A DNA stretch of 31,792 nucleotides from a virus. Position numbers and translations under genes: made by a program. The stretch lies in IMG/VR virus record IMGVR_UViG_3300021197_000113, positions 1 through 31,792 of that record; one strand, written 5' to 3'. Positions within the stretch are counted from its first letter, which is position 1, and every line of letters starts with the position of its first letter. The notes below the pieces were generated by a model, which ran no database searches, was not told the origin of the DNA, and worked only from the letters and a program-made list of their open reading frames with translations. Below, piece after piece: positions 13,269 through 23,100 of the stretch.

Positions 13269-14804
13269 ATGAAGATAGTAGATGATAAGGCGTTATTACT
13301 TACGCTACGTAACCCCGCAAAGGTTACATCGGTTATACCAAAGAGCAGGGAGTTAGCAAACAACCAAGTACTTGTTAACTGGGGATTAGAAGAGACACAG
13401 GTACTGCGCAACATGAACATCAATGCGCCATCCCCCATAGAATCTAAGTACGATTGGACAGGTAAGTACACTCCGTTCGATCACCAGAAGACTACAGCTA
13501 GTTTTTTCACGTTGAACCGCAAGGCTTTCTGCTTTAACGAACAGGGTACAGGTAAGACTGCCAGTGCTATATGGGCGTCAGACTACCTGATGAAGCAGGG
13601 GGTGATACGTCGAGTGTTGGTGGTGTGCCCTCTATCTATTATGGACTCTGCGTGGCGTAACGACTTATTCAGTTTTGCTATGCACCGCAAGGTAGACGTG
13701 GCGTATGGGGCGAAGGCTAAACGCGCTAAGATAATCGAGGGCGATGCTGAGTACGTGATAATAAATTATGACGGGGTGGAGATCGTAGCAGACGCCGTGG
13801 CTAACGGGGGGTTTGACCTCATAATAGTTGACGAGGCTACGCACTACAAGAACCCACAAACGAAACGATGGAAGACCATGAACAAGTTAGTGGGGCCAAG
13901 TACGTGGTTGTGGATGATGACAGGTACTCCCGCCGCGCAAAGCCCTACCGATGCGTATGGCATAGCCAAACTTGTTAACCCCAATGGAGTGCCTAGGTTC
14001 TTTGGGTCATTCCGCGACCAAGTAATGCGTAAGGTAACAAACTTTAAGTGGGTACCGAAAGAAGATGCTACCAACACAGTGCATAGGGTACTGCAACCCG
14101 CCATACGATTCACCAAGGAAGAGTGCCTAGACTTACCTGACATGGTGTACACCAAGAGAGAAGTGCCTTTGACTAGGCAACAGACTAAGTACTATAAAGA
14201 ATTAAAGAATAAGATGGTAATGCAGGCGGCAGGAGAACAGATAAGCGCCGCCAATGCCGCAGTTAACATGAACAAGTTATTACAAATATCCGCAGGTGCG
14301 GTATACACCGACGATGGGGACTCTCTTGAGTTTGATATATCCCCCCGCTATAAGGTACTCCGAGAAGTAATAGATGAGTCTAGTAAGAAGGTGTTGGTGT
14401 TCGTACCGTTCAAACATACGATTGATCTACTGACTAACAAGTTGCGTGATGATGGTATATCTACGGAAGTAATACGTGGAGACGTGAGTGCCGGTAAGCG
14501 TACGGAGATATTCAAACGGTTCCAAGAAGCTGATGATCCCCGAGTGTTGGTCATACAACCTCAGTCAGCGGCGCACGGTGTAACACTAACTGCGGCAAAC
14601 ACGGTGGTATGGTGGGCACCGACAAGTTCCTTGGAAACCTACGCACAGGCTAACGCTCGTGTACACAGATCAGGACAAGATCACAAATGTACCGTTGTGC
14701 AGCTCCAAGGTTCGCACGCAGAGAAACGTGTTTACGCACTGCTTGACAATAGAATAGACATTCACACAAAAATGATAGACCTTTACAAAGAAATACTTGA
14801 CTAG
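13269..14804 (+). CDS. SNF2-type DEAD/DEAH-like helicase, 511 aa
   Basis: This is a superfamily 2 helicase-like ATPase of the SNF2 type, found in many phage replication modules. Visible motifs are Q/DHQ near 70-73, Walker A QGTGKT (92-97), motif Ia VLVVCPLSI (116-124), motif II VDEAT (187-191), motif III MTGTPAAQSP (217-226), and motif VI with ARVHRSGQ (463-470). Motif II reads DEAT rather than DEAH. The length is normal for phage members, which lack the eukaryotic extensions. ATG 13269 has CGGAG just upstream. The preceding non-coding region is structured. The likely role is DNA translocation or remodelling at forks or branched DNA. Confidence 0.94.
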   Translation: MKIVDDKALLLTLRNPAKVTSVIPKSRELANNQVLVNWGLEETQVLRNMNINAPSPIESKYDWTGKYTPFDHQKTTASFFTLNRKAFCFNEQGTGKTASAIWASDYLMKQGVIRRVLVVCPLSIMDSAWRNDLFSFAMHRKVDVAYGAKAKRAKIIEGDAEYVIINYDGVEIVADAVANGGFDLIIVDEATHYKNPQTKRWKTMNKLVGPSTWLWMMTGTPAAQSPTDAYGIAKLVNPNGVPRFFGSFRDQVMRKVTNFKWVPKEDATNTVHRVLQPAIRFTKEECLDLPDMVYTKREVPLTRQQTKYYKELKNKMVMQAAGEQISAANAAVNMNKLLQISAGAVYTDDGDSLEFDISPRYKVLREVIDESSKKVLVFVPFKHTIDLLTNKLRDDGISTEVIRGDVSAGKRTEIFKRFQEADDPRVLVIQPQSAAHGVTLTAANTVVWWAPTSSLETYAQANARVHRSGQDHKCTVVQLQGSHAEKRVYALLDNRIDIHTKMIDLYKEILD

Positions 14805-14853
14805 CTAACAATAAGGCAATAAAGTGTACGTCCCGTTAGTAAAGGAGCGTATA

Positions 14854-15252
14854 ATGAGTGAAGTAAAGTCTACCGCTGAACAGTTAACCAAGGTTTATCT
14901 CAAGATCAAAGATAAGCGTTCAGAACTATCGGCGGCGTTTAAAGAAGAAGACGGCAAACTGACTGAACAGATGGACAAGGTAAAGAAAGCCTTGTTGGAA
15001 TACTGTAAAGAGCAGGGCGTCGATAGTGTAAAGACTTCAGCAGGATTGTTTTATAGGTCTGCCAAGACTAGGTATTGGACTAGTGATTGGAGCAACATGC
15101 ACGAGTTTGTTTTGGAGCATGAAGCACCCGAGTTACTTGATAAGCGACTCAACCAGACGAACATGAAGCAGTTCCTAGAAGAGAACCCCGACCTTGTACC
15201 TAAAGGTCTTAACGTAGACTCAGAATATGTAGTCTCAGTGAGGAGAAAATAA
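14854..15252 (+). CDS. Gp157/Gam-like coiled-coil phage protein, 132 aa
   Basis: Residues 5-55 form a long charged coiled coil (AEQLTKVYLKIKDKRSELSA and following). From about 57 comes VDSVKTSAGLFYRSAKTRYW, then a region ending in NVDSEYVVSVRRK. This coiled coil plus 'SxKT..G' beta layout resembles Siphovirus Gp157 and Gam-like proteins that bind DNA ends or support replication. The match is by pattern, not by clear motifs. I chose ATG 14854 because AAGGAG lies at 14842-14847; a GTG at 14824 has no site. The next ATG overlaps the stop (TAATG). Confidence 0.75.
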   Translation: MSEVKSTAEQLTKVYLKIKDKRSELSAAFKEEDGKLTEQMDKVKKALLEYCKEQGVDSVKTSAGLFYRSAKTRYWTSDWSNMHEFVLEHEAPELLDKRLNQTNMKQFLEENPDLVPKGLNVDSEYVVSVRRK

Positions 15253-15500
15253 TGGCGGCATTTGTACCAGTCGAAGATGTAGCGAAGCACTTTGCAGTGT
15301 CTATCTCTACTGTGCGTGCATGGATACGCACTAATAAAATCCCAAGCGATACCTATGTAAAGATAGGCTCTACTTATCGGTTTAAGTTGCCGGAGTTAGA
15401 AGCCGAACTTTTGGGTAAGCCTGCGGTAGTTGTAGATGAAGCACCCCAAGGCGACATGATGTATGAGCAGTTAGAGTTAGACTTGGATGAAGACGCCTGA
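15252..15500 (+). CDS. Excisionase-like MerR-type HTH protein, 82 aa
   Basis: Residues 5-55 are a winged helix-turn-helix of the excisionase/HTH_17 type: VPVEDVAKHFAVSISTVRAW forms helix-turn-helix, followed by the RTNKIPSDTYVKIGSTYRF wing and LPELEAELL. The acidic tail (60-82) is polar. Such proteins bind DNA and act as excisionases or small regulators. No integrase is present here, so a replication or regulatory role is more likely than excision. ATG 15252 overlaps the previous stop (TAATG), and the TGA stop overlaps the next ATG (TGATG). Confidence 0.85.
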   Translation: MAAFVPVEDVAKHFAVSISTVRAWIRTNKIPSDTYVKIGSTYRFKLPELEAELLGKPAVVVDEAPQGDMMYEQLELDLDEDA

Positions 15501-16177
15501 TGAGCAGTAACGGGCTACGCCGAATCAGCATACGTGGTGGCAAGTTTCACGTTATAGCTGATGGTGAAGAAGTTACTAGGGACTTAGGCTATATGGATGT
15601 GGTGATAGTAAATGCCGCACCAGTATCTCGCGCTTACTATGGCGATGCGTATGACCCCAATAGGGTTGCGGTACCAACGTGTTGGTCTTCTGACACACAG
15701 GTACCTTCAGTAGATGTACCCCAAGAGCAACGGCAAGCAATGCGTTGTATGGACTGCCCTCAAAATATAAGAGGTTCAGGCCAGTATGGGGGTAGGGCTT
15801 GTCGGTTCTCTCAACGACTAGCAGTTGTATTTGGGGATAACCCCGAAGAGGTGTATCAGTTACAGATACCTGCCACGTCTATATTCGGCAGTACCAATAG
15901 CGGAGACATGGGTATGCAAAACTATGCTCGGTTACTCGCTAAACATGACACACCTGTAGTTACTATCACCACCAAGATTTACTTTGATGAGGGTAGTACA
16001 GTACCAAAACTTTGCTTTAAGCCGGTAGACCGTTTAGACGAAGACACACTTGAGAGGGTTTCGGCCATGATTGACCACGAAGATACTATTCGGGCGATCA
16101 CTATGTCTATCCCTATAACAAGTGAACCTGTGTCTCCGTTCAGTGCGGTGGAAGGTTTCGAGTTAAATGCAAACTAA
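15500..16177 (+). CDS. Phage replication-associated protein with four-Cys zinc site, 225 aa
   Basis: The protein is beta-rich with four Cys in zinc-finger-like spacing: Cys61, Cys83, Cys86 and Cys101 (CX21CX2CX14C), in CWSSD, MRCMDCPQN and GRACRF. It lies directly upstream of an SSB-like gene. Similar proteins in phage replication regions are usually called hypothetical. Both this protein and the next one end their core with a related 'SPFSAVEGFE' / 'SPFGAVEGGF' stretch (about 211-220 here), suggesting a shared fold or ancestry. I therefore infer a role in single-stranded DNA handling. ATG 15500 overlaps the previous stop. Confidence 0.78.
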   Translation: MSSNGLRRISIRGGKFHVIADGEEVTRDLGYMDVVIVNAAPVSRAYYGDAYDPNRVAVPTCWSSDTQVPSVDVPQEQRQAMRCMDCPQNIRGSGQYGGRACRFSQRLAVVFGDNPEEVYQLQIPATSIFGSTNSGDMGMQNYARLLAKHDTPVVTITTKIYFDEGSTVPKLCFKPVDRLDEDTLERVSAMIDHEDTIRAITMSIPITSEPVSPFSAVEGFELNAN

Positions 16178-16195
16178 TTAATTAGGATTTATCAG

Positions 16196-16918
16196 ATGGC
16201 TACAAATAATCAATATGTAATCTCAAACGTCGAAGCCCTATGGCCTCGTATCAATAAGACTTACAAGTTCGACAACGCAGAGAACCGCACTGTACCGTGT
16301 GACGCGTTTGACGAAGGCGCTAAGTATGAAACCCGCTTCCGTATGACTAAAGACCAAGCCAAGGCTCTGTTCATGGAAATGGTTAAAGCGTATGAAGCCA
16401 AGAAAGAAAAGGGCTGGCCTGACAAGTTCGACATGCCCTTCAAGAAAGAAGAAGATGGCACTTACACGCACAAAGCATCACTGAAAGGGGCGTACGGTAA
16501 AGATGCTACGTTTAAACCTGTACAGTACGATGCAAAAAGCGTTAAACTACCAGACGACTTCATGCTTACCACAGGTAGCACAGTCAATGTAGCAGTTACG
16601 TTTACTCCGTACAACATGCGCGAAGCAGGTGTATCTCTACGACTACGTGCAGTACAGGTTATCAAGTACGTACCTATGGAAGCCGCATCACCGTTCGGTG
16701 CTGTAGAGGGAGGGTTCCAGTTCTCTGCGGAAGAAAATCCGTTTGAAATAGCTGAAGCCCCCGCTAAAGCCCCTGCGGAAGCAGTAACTGATGAGTTGTT
16801 TGGGGATGATGAACCCGCAAAAGTCGAGGAGCCTAAGAAGGTAGTTAAGAAGAAGGCACCCGCACCAAAAGCATCTGACGATGCACTGGCTGATATAGTA
16901 GCCGACTGGGACGACTAG
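16196..16918 (+). CDS. ssDNA-binding protein-like, DUF2815 type, 240 aa
   Basis: The protein has the DUF2815-type layout: an N-terminal strand region with ALWPRINKTYKFD (14-26), a VPCDAFDEGAKYE segment (33-45), a basic middle (58-115), and an OB-fold-like end reaching RAVQVIKYVP (151-160). Residues 180-240 are a low-complexity Ala/Pro/Lys linker that ends in an acidic tail (DIVADWDD), as in single-strand binding proteins that recruit partners. Such proteins coat single-stranded DNA during phage replication. ATG 16196 has AGGA upstream. A hairpin element and the primase-helicase gene follow. Confidence 0.85.
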   Translation: MATNNQYVISNVEALWPRINKTYKFDNAENRTVPCDAFDEGAKYETRFRMTKDQAKALFMEMVKAYEAKKEKGWPDKFDMPFKKEEDGTYTHKASLKGAYGKDATFKPVQYDAKSVKLPDDFMLTTGSTVNVAVTFTPYNMREAGVSLRLRAVQVIKYVPMEAASPFGAVEGGFQFSAEENPFEIAEAPAKAPAEAVTDELFGDDEPAKVEEPKKVVKKKAPAPKASDDALADIVADWDD

Positions 16919-16935
16919 TCCCTGCAAGACTGAAC

Positions 16936-16983
16936 TGTAGCTAGGACATATTCCGAAAAGGGCGTGCAAGCGCCCCTGCTACA
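16936..16983 (+). other. Nested hairpin with GCAA loop between SSB and primase genes
   Basis: An outer stem TGTAGC / GCTACA (16936-16941 with 16978-16983) encloses an inner 6-bp stem GGGCGT / GCGCCC (16960-16965 with 16970-16975, one G-U) with a GCAA tetraloop. No T run follows, so it is not an ordinary terminator. It could be an RNase processing site or a structural element that sets different levels of the flanking gene products. Confidence 0.5.
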
Positions 16984-17009
16984 ATACCTCTCGGATTTAG
17001 GTATTTATT

Positions 17010-19820
17010 ATGCAAGTAGAAGACTTTTTAAGAAGGGTACTGGGGGAAGATGGGCACTACTGCTTATTCTCTTTCCGTACAAAAGATGACAGGAGGGTAC
17101 AGAAGTTTTACACCTCCGTAGGGGATATGGCTGATGCCGCACGTGACCTAGATAGCAAAGGATATGATTCTTATTTTGCACTTAGTACATTTAAAGAAAC
17201 AAACTCACGTAAAGTAGGTAACGTACACCAACTCAAGTCTTTCTTTTTAGACCTCGACTGCGGGGCTACCAAAGACTACCCAGATCAAGATAAAGCCCTT
17301 GTAGCATTACAGGGGTTCTGTAAGACGTTATCACTACCCAAACCTAAACTGGTTAACTCTGGCCGTGGCGTTCACGCATACTGGTTCCTTTCGGAGTCGA
17401 TAGGGTTGGACGACTGGCTACCTGTAGCAGAACGTCTAAAGAAGTTATGTGCTGAACACGGACTACTGGCTGACCCCGCTGTCACCGCCGATGCCGCTAG
17501 GGTACTGCGTGTACCTACTACGCACAACTACAAGACCGACCCACCATCACCTGTAGAGTTCTTTGGAGATGACCATCCTGATGACGTAGACTTTGACAAG
17601 TTCTCTACGCTATTGGGAGGGGGGTTGATACCAGTTCCCAAGAAAATGACCCCGTCCGGTAGCAACGCTGTCATGGATGCGTTGATGGGTAACAAGCAAA
17701 ACAAGTTTAAAGACATCATAGCTAAGACCATGAACGGCACTGGTTGCGACCAGATAAAGACTATATGGAAAGACCAAGAGAATTGCAGTGAACCCATGTG
17801 GAGGGCGGGACTGTCTATCGCTAAGTTCTGCGTGGACTCCGAATCTGCGGCTCACAACATATCTAAGAAGCACGAGGGGTACACTCCCGAAGACACACGG
17901 GAGAAGATGGAACTGATTAAAGGCCCGTACAAGTGTACGTCTTTTGACGAGTTTAACCCTGACGTATGCCCGAACTGTCCTAACTGGGGCAAGATAAAAT
18001 CCCCCATAGTGTTAGGCAGTAGCGTGGTGGAGGCAACGGAGGCAGACAACATCGTAGAAGTACCCGCGTTAGACCTCCCCTTTGCACCTGCTACTACCTA
18101 CGTTATTCCGGCGTACCCTAGACCATTCTTTAGGGGAACCAACGGCGGTGTTTATATACGGACTACCAATGCCGAGGGCGACCCTGACGAGAAGGTCGTG
18201 TACCACAATGACCTGTACGTGGTTAAGCGTATACAAGACGTGGAGATGGGTGAAGCTGTAGTTGTTAGACTACACCTGCCTAAAGATGGAGTGAGGGAGT
18301 TCACAATCCCGCTTACCTCCGTTACCTCCAAAGAAGAATTACGGAAGCAGATGTCCATGAACGGGGTTGCTGTTTCGAGGATGGACGATCTTATGACTTA
18401 TATGACTACTTGGGTAAACGAGTTACAGGCTACCAGCGTTGCAGACGAAGCACGTAGGCAGTTTGGATGGACTGATGATTCGTACACATCGTTTGTAGTA
18501 GGCAACCAAGAAATATTTGAAGATAGTATAAAGGCCAATCCTCCTTCCACTCCTACGGTGGGCTTGTTCCATGCGTTTGAACCCAAGGGTACTTTGCAAG
18601 AGTGGATCGACATGGCTAACTTCTACGACCGTGACGGGTTTGAACTACATCAGTACATAGTTGCGTCCGCGTTTGGATCACCTCTTATGGCACTTAGTCC
18701 GGTAGCTTGCTCGGGGTTCCACGTGCATAGTAAGGAGAGTGGCCTTGGTAAGACTACTGCTATGTTCGTAGGGGCATCTGTATGGGGCAACCCCGAAGAG
18801 TTAGTGCTGGATAAGAACGATACGCAGAACTCTAGGATGCTACGTGGAGAAGTGTACCATAACCTGCCACTGTACATTGACGAGATGACTAACGCTAAAG
18901 GCGACGACCTATCAGACATGGTGTACCAACTGACTGGGGGTAAGCAGAGGAACCGCATGACTGGCGGTGGAGCAAATACGGAACGGGCACGCGGTAAGCC
19001 TTGGAGCCTACAGGCTGTCACTACAGGTAACACTAGCATCATCGAAAAGATAAGCATGTACAAGAATGGGCCGAAGGCGGAGGCTCAACGTATGCTAGAG
19101 ACCAAGGCAGTTAAGCTGTTTAAAGAAGCGGGAACTAAGAGCATTACTGATGCTCACGCACGCAACGCTGTGTCTATATACGGCCACGCCGGAACGGTTT
19201 ACATACAGTACGTTATGAAGAACCTAGAAGAAGTAAAGAAGCTACGCGACTCCGTGCAGGCAAAGATAGATGAAGTGGCAGGACTCACCGCTGAGAACCG
19301 ATTCTGGTCAGCAGGTGCGGCAAACAACCTGACAGGTGTACTCGTGGCTAAGAAGATAGGGCTAGTTAACTACGACACTAACAAGCTGTTTAAGTATGTT
19401 ATCAAGTTACTACGTGAGAACTTAAATGCGGTAGCTGACATGGGTTCTTCTGCGGCAGATACCCTCAACGACTATATCCACGAGCATTGGGGTAGCATAC
19501 TTAAAATTAAGAGCAGTGACGACCTACGCAAGAATCAGGGCAACGGCATGGACGACCTAGTTATACCCGAACTAGACCCTAAAGTGCGGCTAGTTGGTAG
19601 GTATGAGACTGACCTCAAACGTGCGTACCTAATACCTAAACCACTGAAGGCATGGTGTGGGCGACAGCAGATAAACTACGGATCGTTTATACAGGAACTC
19701 AAAGATGGCTTTGGGGCTAAGACCACTAAGGTGCGACTTACTAAAGGTACTACTACCGTGTTACCTCTAACGCACGTGTTGTTTGTGGACTGCTCTAAGG
19801 TAGATGTAGAGACACAGTAA
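17010..19820 (+). CDS. Primase-helicase (AEP-type primase plus DUF927-like ATPase), 936 aa
   Basis: The N-terminal domain is an archaeo-eukaryotic-type primase: DLD (81-83), SGRGVHAYWF (117-126) and ADAARVLRVPTTHNYK (160-175). A Cys-rich element VCPNCPNWGKIKSPIVLG near residues 312-330 probably binds zinc. The middle has a DUF927-like region starting around GGVYIR (about 377). The C-terminal helicase ATPase has Walker A SGLGKTT (577-583) and Walker B LYIDEM (621-626). The primase and helicase would act together at the fork to prime and unwind for the polymerase encoded upstream. ATG 17010 has a modest GGATTTAGG site. The size is normal for fused phage primase-helicases. Confidence 0.92.
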   Translation: MQVEDFLRRVLGEDGHYCLFSFRTKDDRRVQKFYTSVGDMADAARDLDSKGYDSYFALSTFKETNSRKVGNVHQLKSFFLDLDCGATKDYPDQDKALVALQGFCKTLSLPKPKLVNSGRGVHAYWFLSESIGLDDWLPVAERLKKLCAEHGLLADPAVTADAARVLRVPTTHNYKTDPPSPVEFFGDDHPDDVDFDKFSTLLGGGLIPVPKKMTPSGSNAVMDALMGNKQNKFKDIIAKTMNGTGCDQIKTIWKDQENCSEPMWRAGLSIAKFCVDSESAAHNISKKHEGYTPEDTREKMELIKGPYKCTSFDEFNPDVCPNCPNWGKIKSPIVLGSSVVEATEADNIVEVPALDLPFAPATTYVIPAYPRPFFRGTNGGVYIRTTNAEGDPDEKVVYHNDLYVVKRIQDVEMGEAVVVRLHLPKDGVREFTIPLTSVTSKEELRKQMSMNGVAVSRMDDLMTYMTTWVNELQATSVADEARRQFGWTDDSYTSFVVGNQEIFEDSIKANPPSTPTVGLFHAFEPKGTLQEWIDMANFYDRDGFELHQYIVASAFGSPLMALSPVACSGFHVHSKESGLGKTTAMFVGASVWGNPEELVLDKNDTQNSRMLRGEVYHNLPLYIDEMTNAKGDDLSDMVYQLTGGKQRNRMTGGGANTERARGKPWSLQAVTTGNTSIIEKISMYKNGPKAEAQRMLETKAVKLFKEAGTKSITDAHARNAVSIYGHAGTVYIQYVMKNLEEVKKLRDSVQAKIDEVAGLTAENRFWSAGAANNLTGVLVAKKIGLVNYDTNKLFKYVIKLLRENLNAVADMGSSAADTLNDYIHEHWGSILKIKSSDDLRKNQGNGMDDLVIPELDPKVRLVGRYETDLKRAYLIPKPLKAWCGRQQINYGSFIQELKDGFGAKTTKVRLTKGTTTVLPLTHVLFVDCSKVDVETQ

Positions 19821-19827
19821 CGTGTTA

Positions 19828-20037
19828 ATGGTAGATGACATATCCCCTGACGGAATAAAAATCGTAACAAACTGGGGCGCTATGCACGTGGGAGCATCTG
19901 TGTTTATACCGTGTCTAAACACACAAGTAGCTAAAGAACAGGTTGTAAAGCTGTTTAAACGTAAGAAATGGCAAGTTAAAACAAAAATAGCCATAGAAAA
20001 TGGCAAATTAGGTATACGTATCTGGCGGACTATATGA
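19828..20037 (+). CDS. Hypothetical basic protein, 69 aa
   Basis: This is the last plus-strand gene. ATG 19828 (or GTG 19822) lies just after the primase stop without a clear ribosome site, so translation may be coupled. The protein is basic and beta-rich: residues 10-30 form strands, KLFKRKKWQVKTK (41-53) is strongly positive, and the end is IAIENGKLGIRIWRTI. It may bind nucleic acid. No family is recognised. The transcription terminator lies 56 bases downstream. Confidence 0.65.
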   Translation: MVDDISPDGIKIVTNWGAMHVGASVFIPCLNTQVAKEQVVKLFKRKKWQVKTKIAIENGKLGIRIWRTI

Positions 20038-20093
20038 TACTATATGGGACGTAGTGGGACTCTCCCCTGACTCACTATGGTTATACCCCTCTC

Positions 20094-20131
20094 AACCCCC
20101 TGCTCGTTTCCGAGGCGACAGGGGGTTTTTT
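20094..20131 (+). terminator. Rho-independent terminator at the convergence point
   Basis: A 9-bp stem AACCCCCTG / CAGGGGGTT (20094-20102 with 20119-20127), extended inside by CTCG/CGAG, is followed by T residues (20126-20131). The T run is on the plus strand, so it ends the replication-block transcript. On the minus strand only two Ts follow the stem, so it is a poor terminator in that direction. It touches the stop of the giant minus-strand gene. Confidence 0.9.
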
Positions 20132-20132
20132 A

Positions 20133-23100
20133 TTAATACCCTTTGTTGTACTGCATGTTACTAACCATTATCGCGTGTTGCATCAGCGGGTTTACAGTAA
20201 CTCCGTTGTGCATCTTAGCTGACGTAGCCATGTGCGATTTAACTGACTTCATTATCTGCTCAGGAGTTACCGCCACAGTAGGGTGTCGGTTGTTATGGGC
20301 TATTATATCTTTTAGCACTTCCCCCATAGTTTCGTGATCGCCCATTCGTTGTGCAATGTAGAACTTCTTAGTGAGCATAGACCGCTTAGAAGTAATGGCT
20401 TTTTCTACTCCTTTGTTCCGTGCAGATATTTCTTGACGGTACGTATATTCCGCAGGGGGGAATCCGAAAGCCTGCGCCGCAAAATCGCCTACAGTCATGT
20501 CATCGTATATAGGGTCTTTCCTGCGAGATTGTATACCGCCTTCTCTTGCGTAACGCCCTACGGTGCTACGGTACAAATTAGTAATACCGGCAGGCATAAG
20601 GCTCTCCATACCACGCTCAAAGCTACCGTACTCGCTTGAGTTGAAGTCATCGTATGCACGCTTGAGTCTAGTGCCTGTGCTTAATGCGGGGCCGCCCAAG
20701 TAGAACCCTAGGCTCTCTTCGAGAGATGGGTCTTTGTTAAACCTGTTCTCCTGCAACACTAGGTTACTTAAACTTACACGTGAGGCTACATCCGTACCTG
20801 TTAGCGCGGTGACTGCACCTTTGTACCAACCTTCACCTAAGTATTTACGTGTTATGGTGCGAGCATCGTCCTCTTCATCATCCAAGAACATGTCAGCTAT
20901 CATAGTGACTGCGCCATATAGCGGAAGCCCCTGCACCCCAGCAAAGAATAACGCCGACATGTGTGTACCCAACATCTGTTTAAACGCCATGTTGCGTAGT
21001 TCCTTACCCTCAGCGTCATTAGCAAACATATTATCTGAAGCTAACTTAGCAGATTTCAACATGGTGTAGTACATCTGTAGGCCGTAACTCTTATACATCA
21101 AAGCCACACGCCCGATACCCTGCTGTGAGTACCCTGCCGCAGTCTCTAGTACGGAACCGCCGTTGGTTTCCTGTGCAAAGTATAGGGCTTCTTCCGCCGC
21201 TAACTCCATACGCGCTTCGGAACTACTAGGCACGTCTACAAACTTGGCCTGTACCGCACTGTAGAACTTCTTATCTCCTTCAGCCTTGTGCATAGCATCT
21301 AGCTTGTCTAGGTTGAGGTCGTATGACGCGGCTACGGTTGTCTGGCGGTTAAACCTTTCTGCCGCGTTAAACATAACAGCAGACAGGGCAGACGTACTAT
21401 CTAGGAATCTAAGCGCGGGGTTCTTGTTCTTTTTACGCCCTACGTCATTCACGCCTAGCTGGTCGGCTATAGTAGAGTGATGTATCTGTCCACGATTCTT
21501 AGCCATCTTTACTAGAGGTATCATACGATTGAAGTGCTTTATCTTCGCGTCAGCTTCCGCCTTGGTAGCAGAGGTATCCCGTATTTTCTTCTCTTGAGAA
21601 GGTTTTAAGGTGTACACATCGTCCCTAGTAACGACTCCGTTAGCATCAGTAGTGCTAACTTCTTTAATGTCGTAGTACTCGTCGATAGATATTTTAGATG
21701 CACCCACAAACTTGGACGCCCTACCCAAAGCGGCTGTAGATTCCATAGCCCCAAATTTACTTGTTAGGTATGGCCCAACTACTAGAGGTATCTGCGACAA
21801 GTTAACAAGTGCTGACGAGGCGTTGAAACCAATGGTGTAGATAAAGGCTGTCTGGTTAGCGCGTTGGAAGTACGGCTCCGTTCCTTTGTTCTTAGCGCCT
21901 CTCCGTGCAAAATCTGCACGTTCCAGCATTTCATCTCTAACCCTACCGAATGTATCTCCGTTAACGCCTTTAGGAGCGCCCTTGTCATACACTTCATCTA
22001 TGGCTCTTTCAATCGCACGTATATCTCCACCATAACGCATCTTCTCTATTTGAGCGCCAAGGTCGTAACCTTTTACTTGCATACCTAGCCCAGCATCTTG
22101 GATGTACCCAAGGGTGTTCTTACGCTTTTGTAGAGACTTAGCAAAAGAAGTTTCTGGGAGAGACTCGATAAACAACCGCATGACTTGCTCTTGCATTTCC
22201 GCGTCTTTATCCTGCCCACTTGCAGATATTACGTCTAGTACGTCAGCTACGAAAGAACCTGCGGGAGCACTCTTCCAACTAGACTTCCTAGTGTCCGCAT
22301 TATATGACTCTACTGTACCTTCTACAGTGTCGGCGTCATCTTGGACTGTCCTCAAGGCGCTATCCCGCTCTCCCTTAGTTTCAAACATAAGGAATACTGG
22401 TTCTTCCCGTATGTTACCGTTGTCGTCAGCGATGCGAGTAGAGTAAGACAGCTTATAGTTACCTTGGCGTATAAGAGGGAAGTACACATCCATAGTCTTG
22501 CTATCTAATAGACGTTCGTTCATCTCTTTCTTTATCTTCGCTTTAGTAGAACTAGGCGTGTTATCACCTATTGCGTCTATCTCGCGGTTAATAACAGATA
22601 TAAGGTCTTCGTGCATACGCTTGTATTCTGCACGCAGAGCGGTGAACTGATCCCTACCGCCTTTGTTTAACTTCTTCCATTGCTCTTGGTTGGCTTTCCA
22701 CACTTCAAATAGATTTCTGTCGTCTAGTGCAGTCTGCCCGCTGTATTTCTTTTTAGCTTCCGCCTCAGTAAGGGTAGGGTCTACCTGATATATGGTAGCG
22801 CCGTGTTCTTGGCTGTAGATAATGTTATCTAGCAACTGCTTCTGCTCTACGTTCTTCTTGGCCCACTTGTTGTAAGCCTCCAAGACCTTCTCTATCTTAC
22901 CATCCGCTCTTGCGATAGCCCCCCGCTGTTCCTCGAACTTGGCGTGTAGCTTTATGCCTAACTGACCAAACCCATTGTTTCTGGCCACATCGCCCAGTGC
23001 TTGAGAACCTGTTAACTTGAGAAGGACTTCTTTAGCCGTACCTTTAACGCCGCTGTTTAAGAAGTCCGTAGCACCTTCAATGAAAGACCGCTTGGAGCCA

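Noticed and set aside
15252-15500. Excisionase-like HTH as evidence for an integrated prophage
   Set aside because: No integrase or attachment site is visible, and this HTH type is common in regulators and replication genes.
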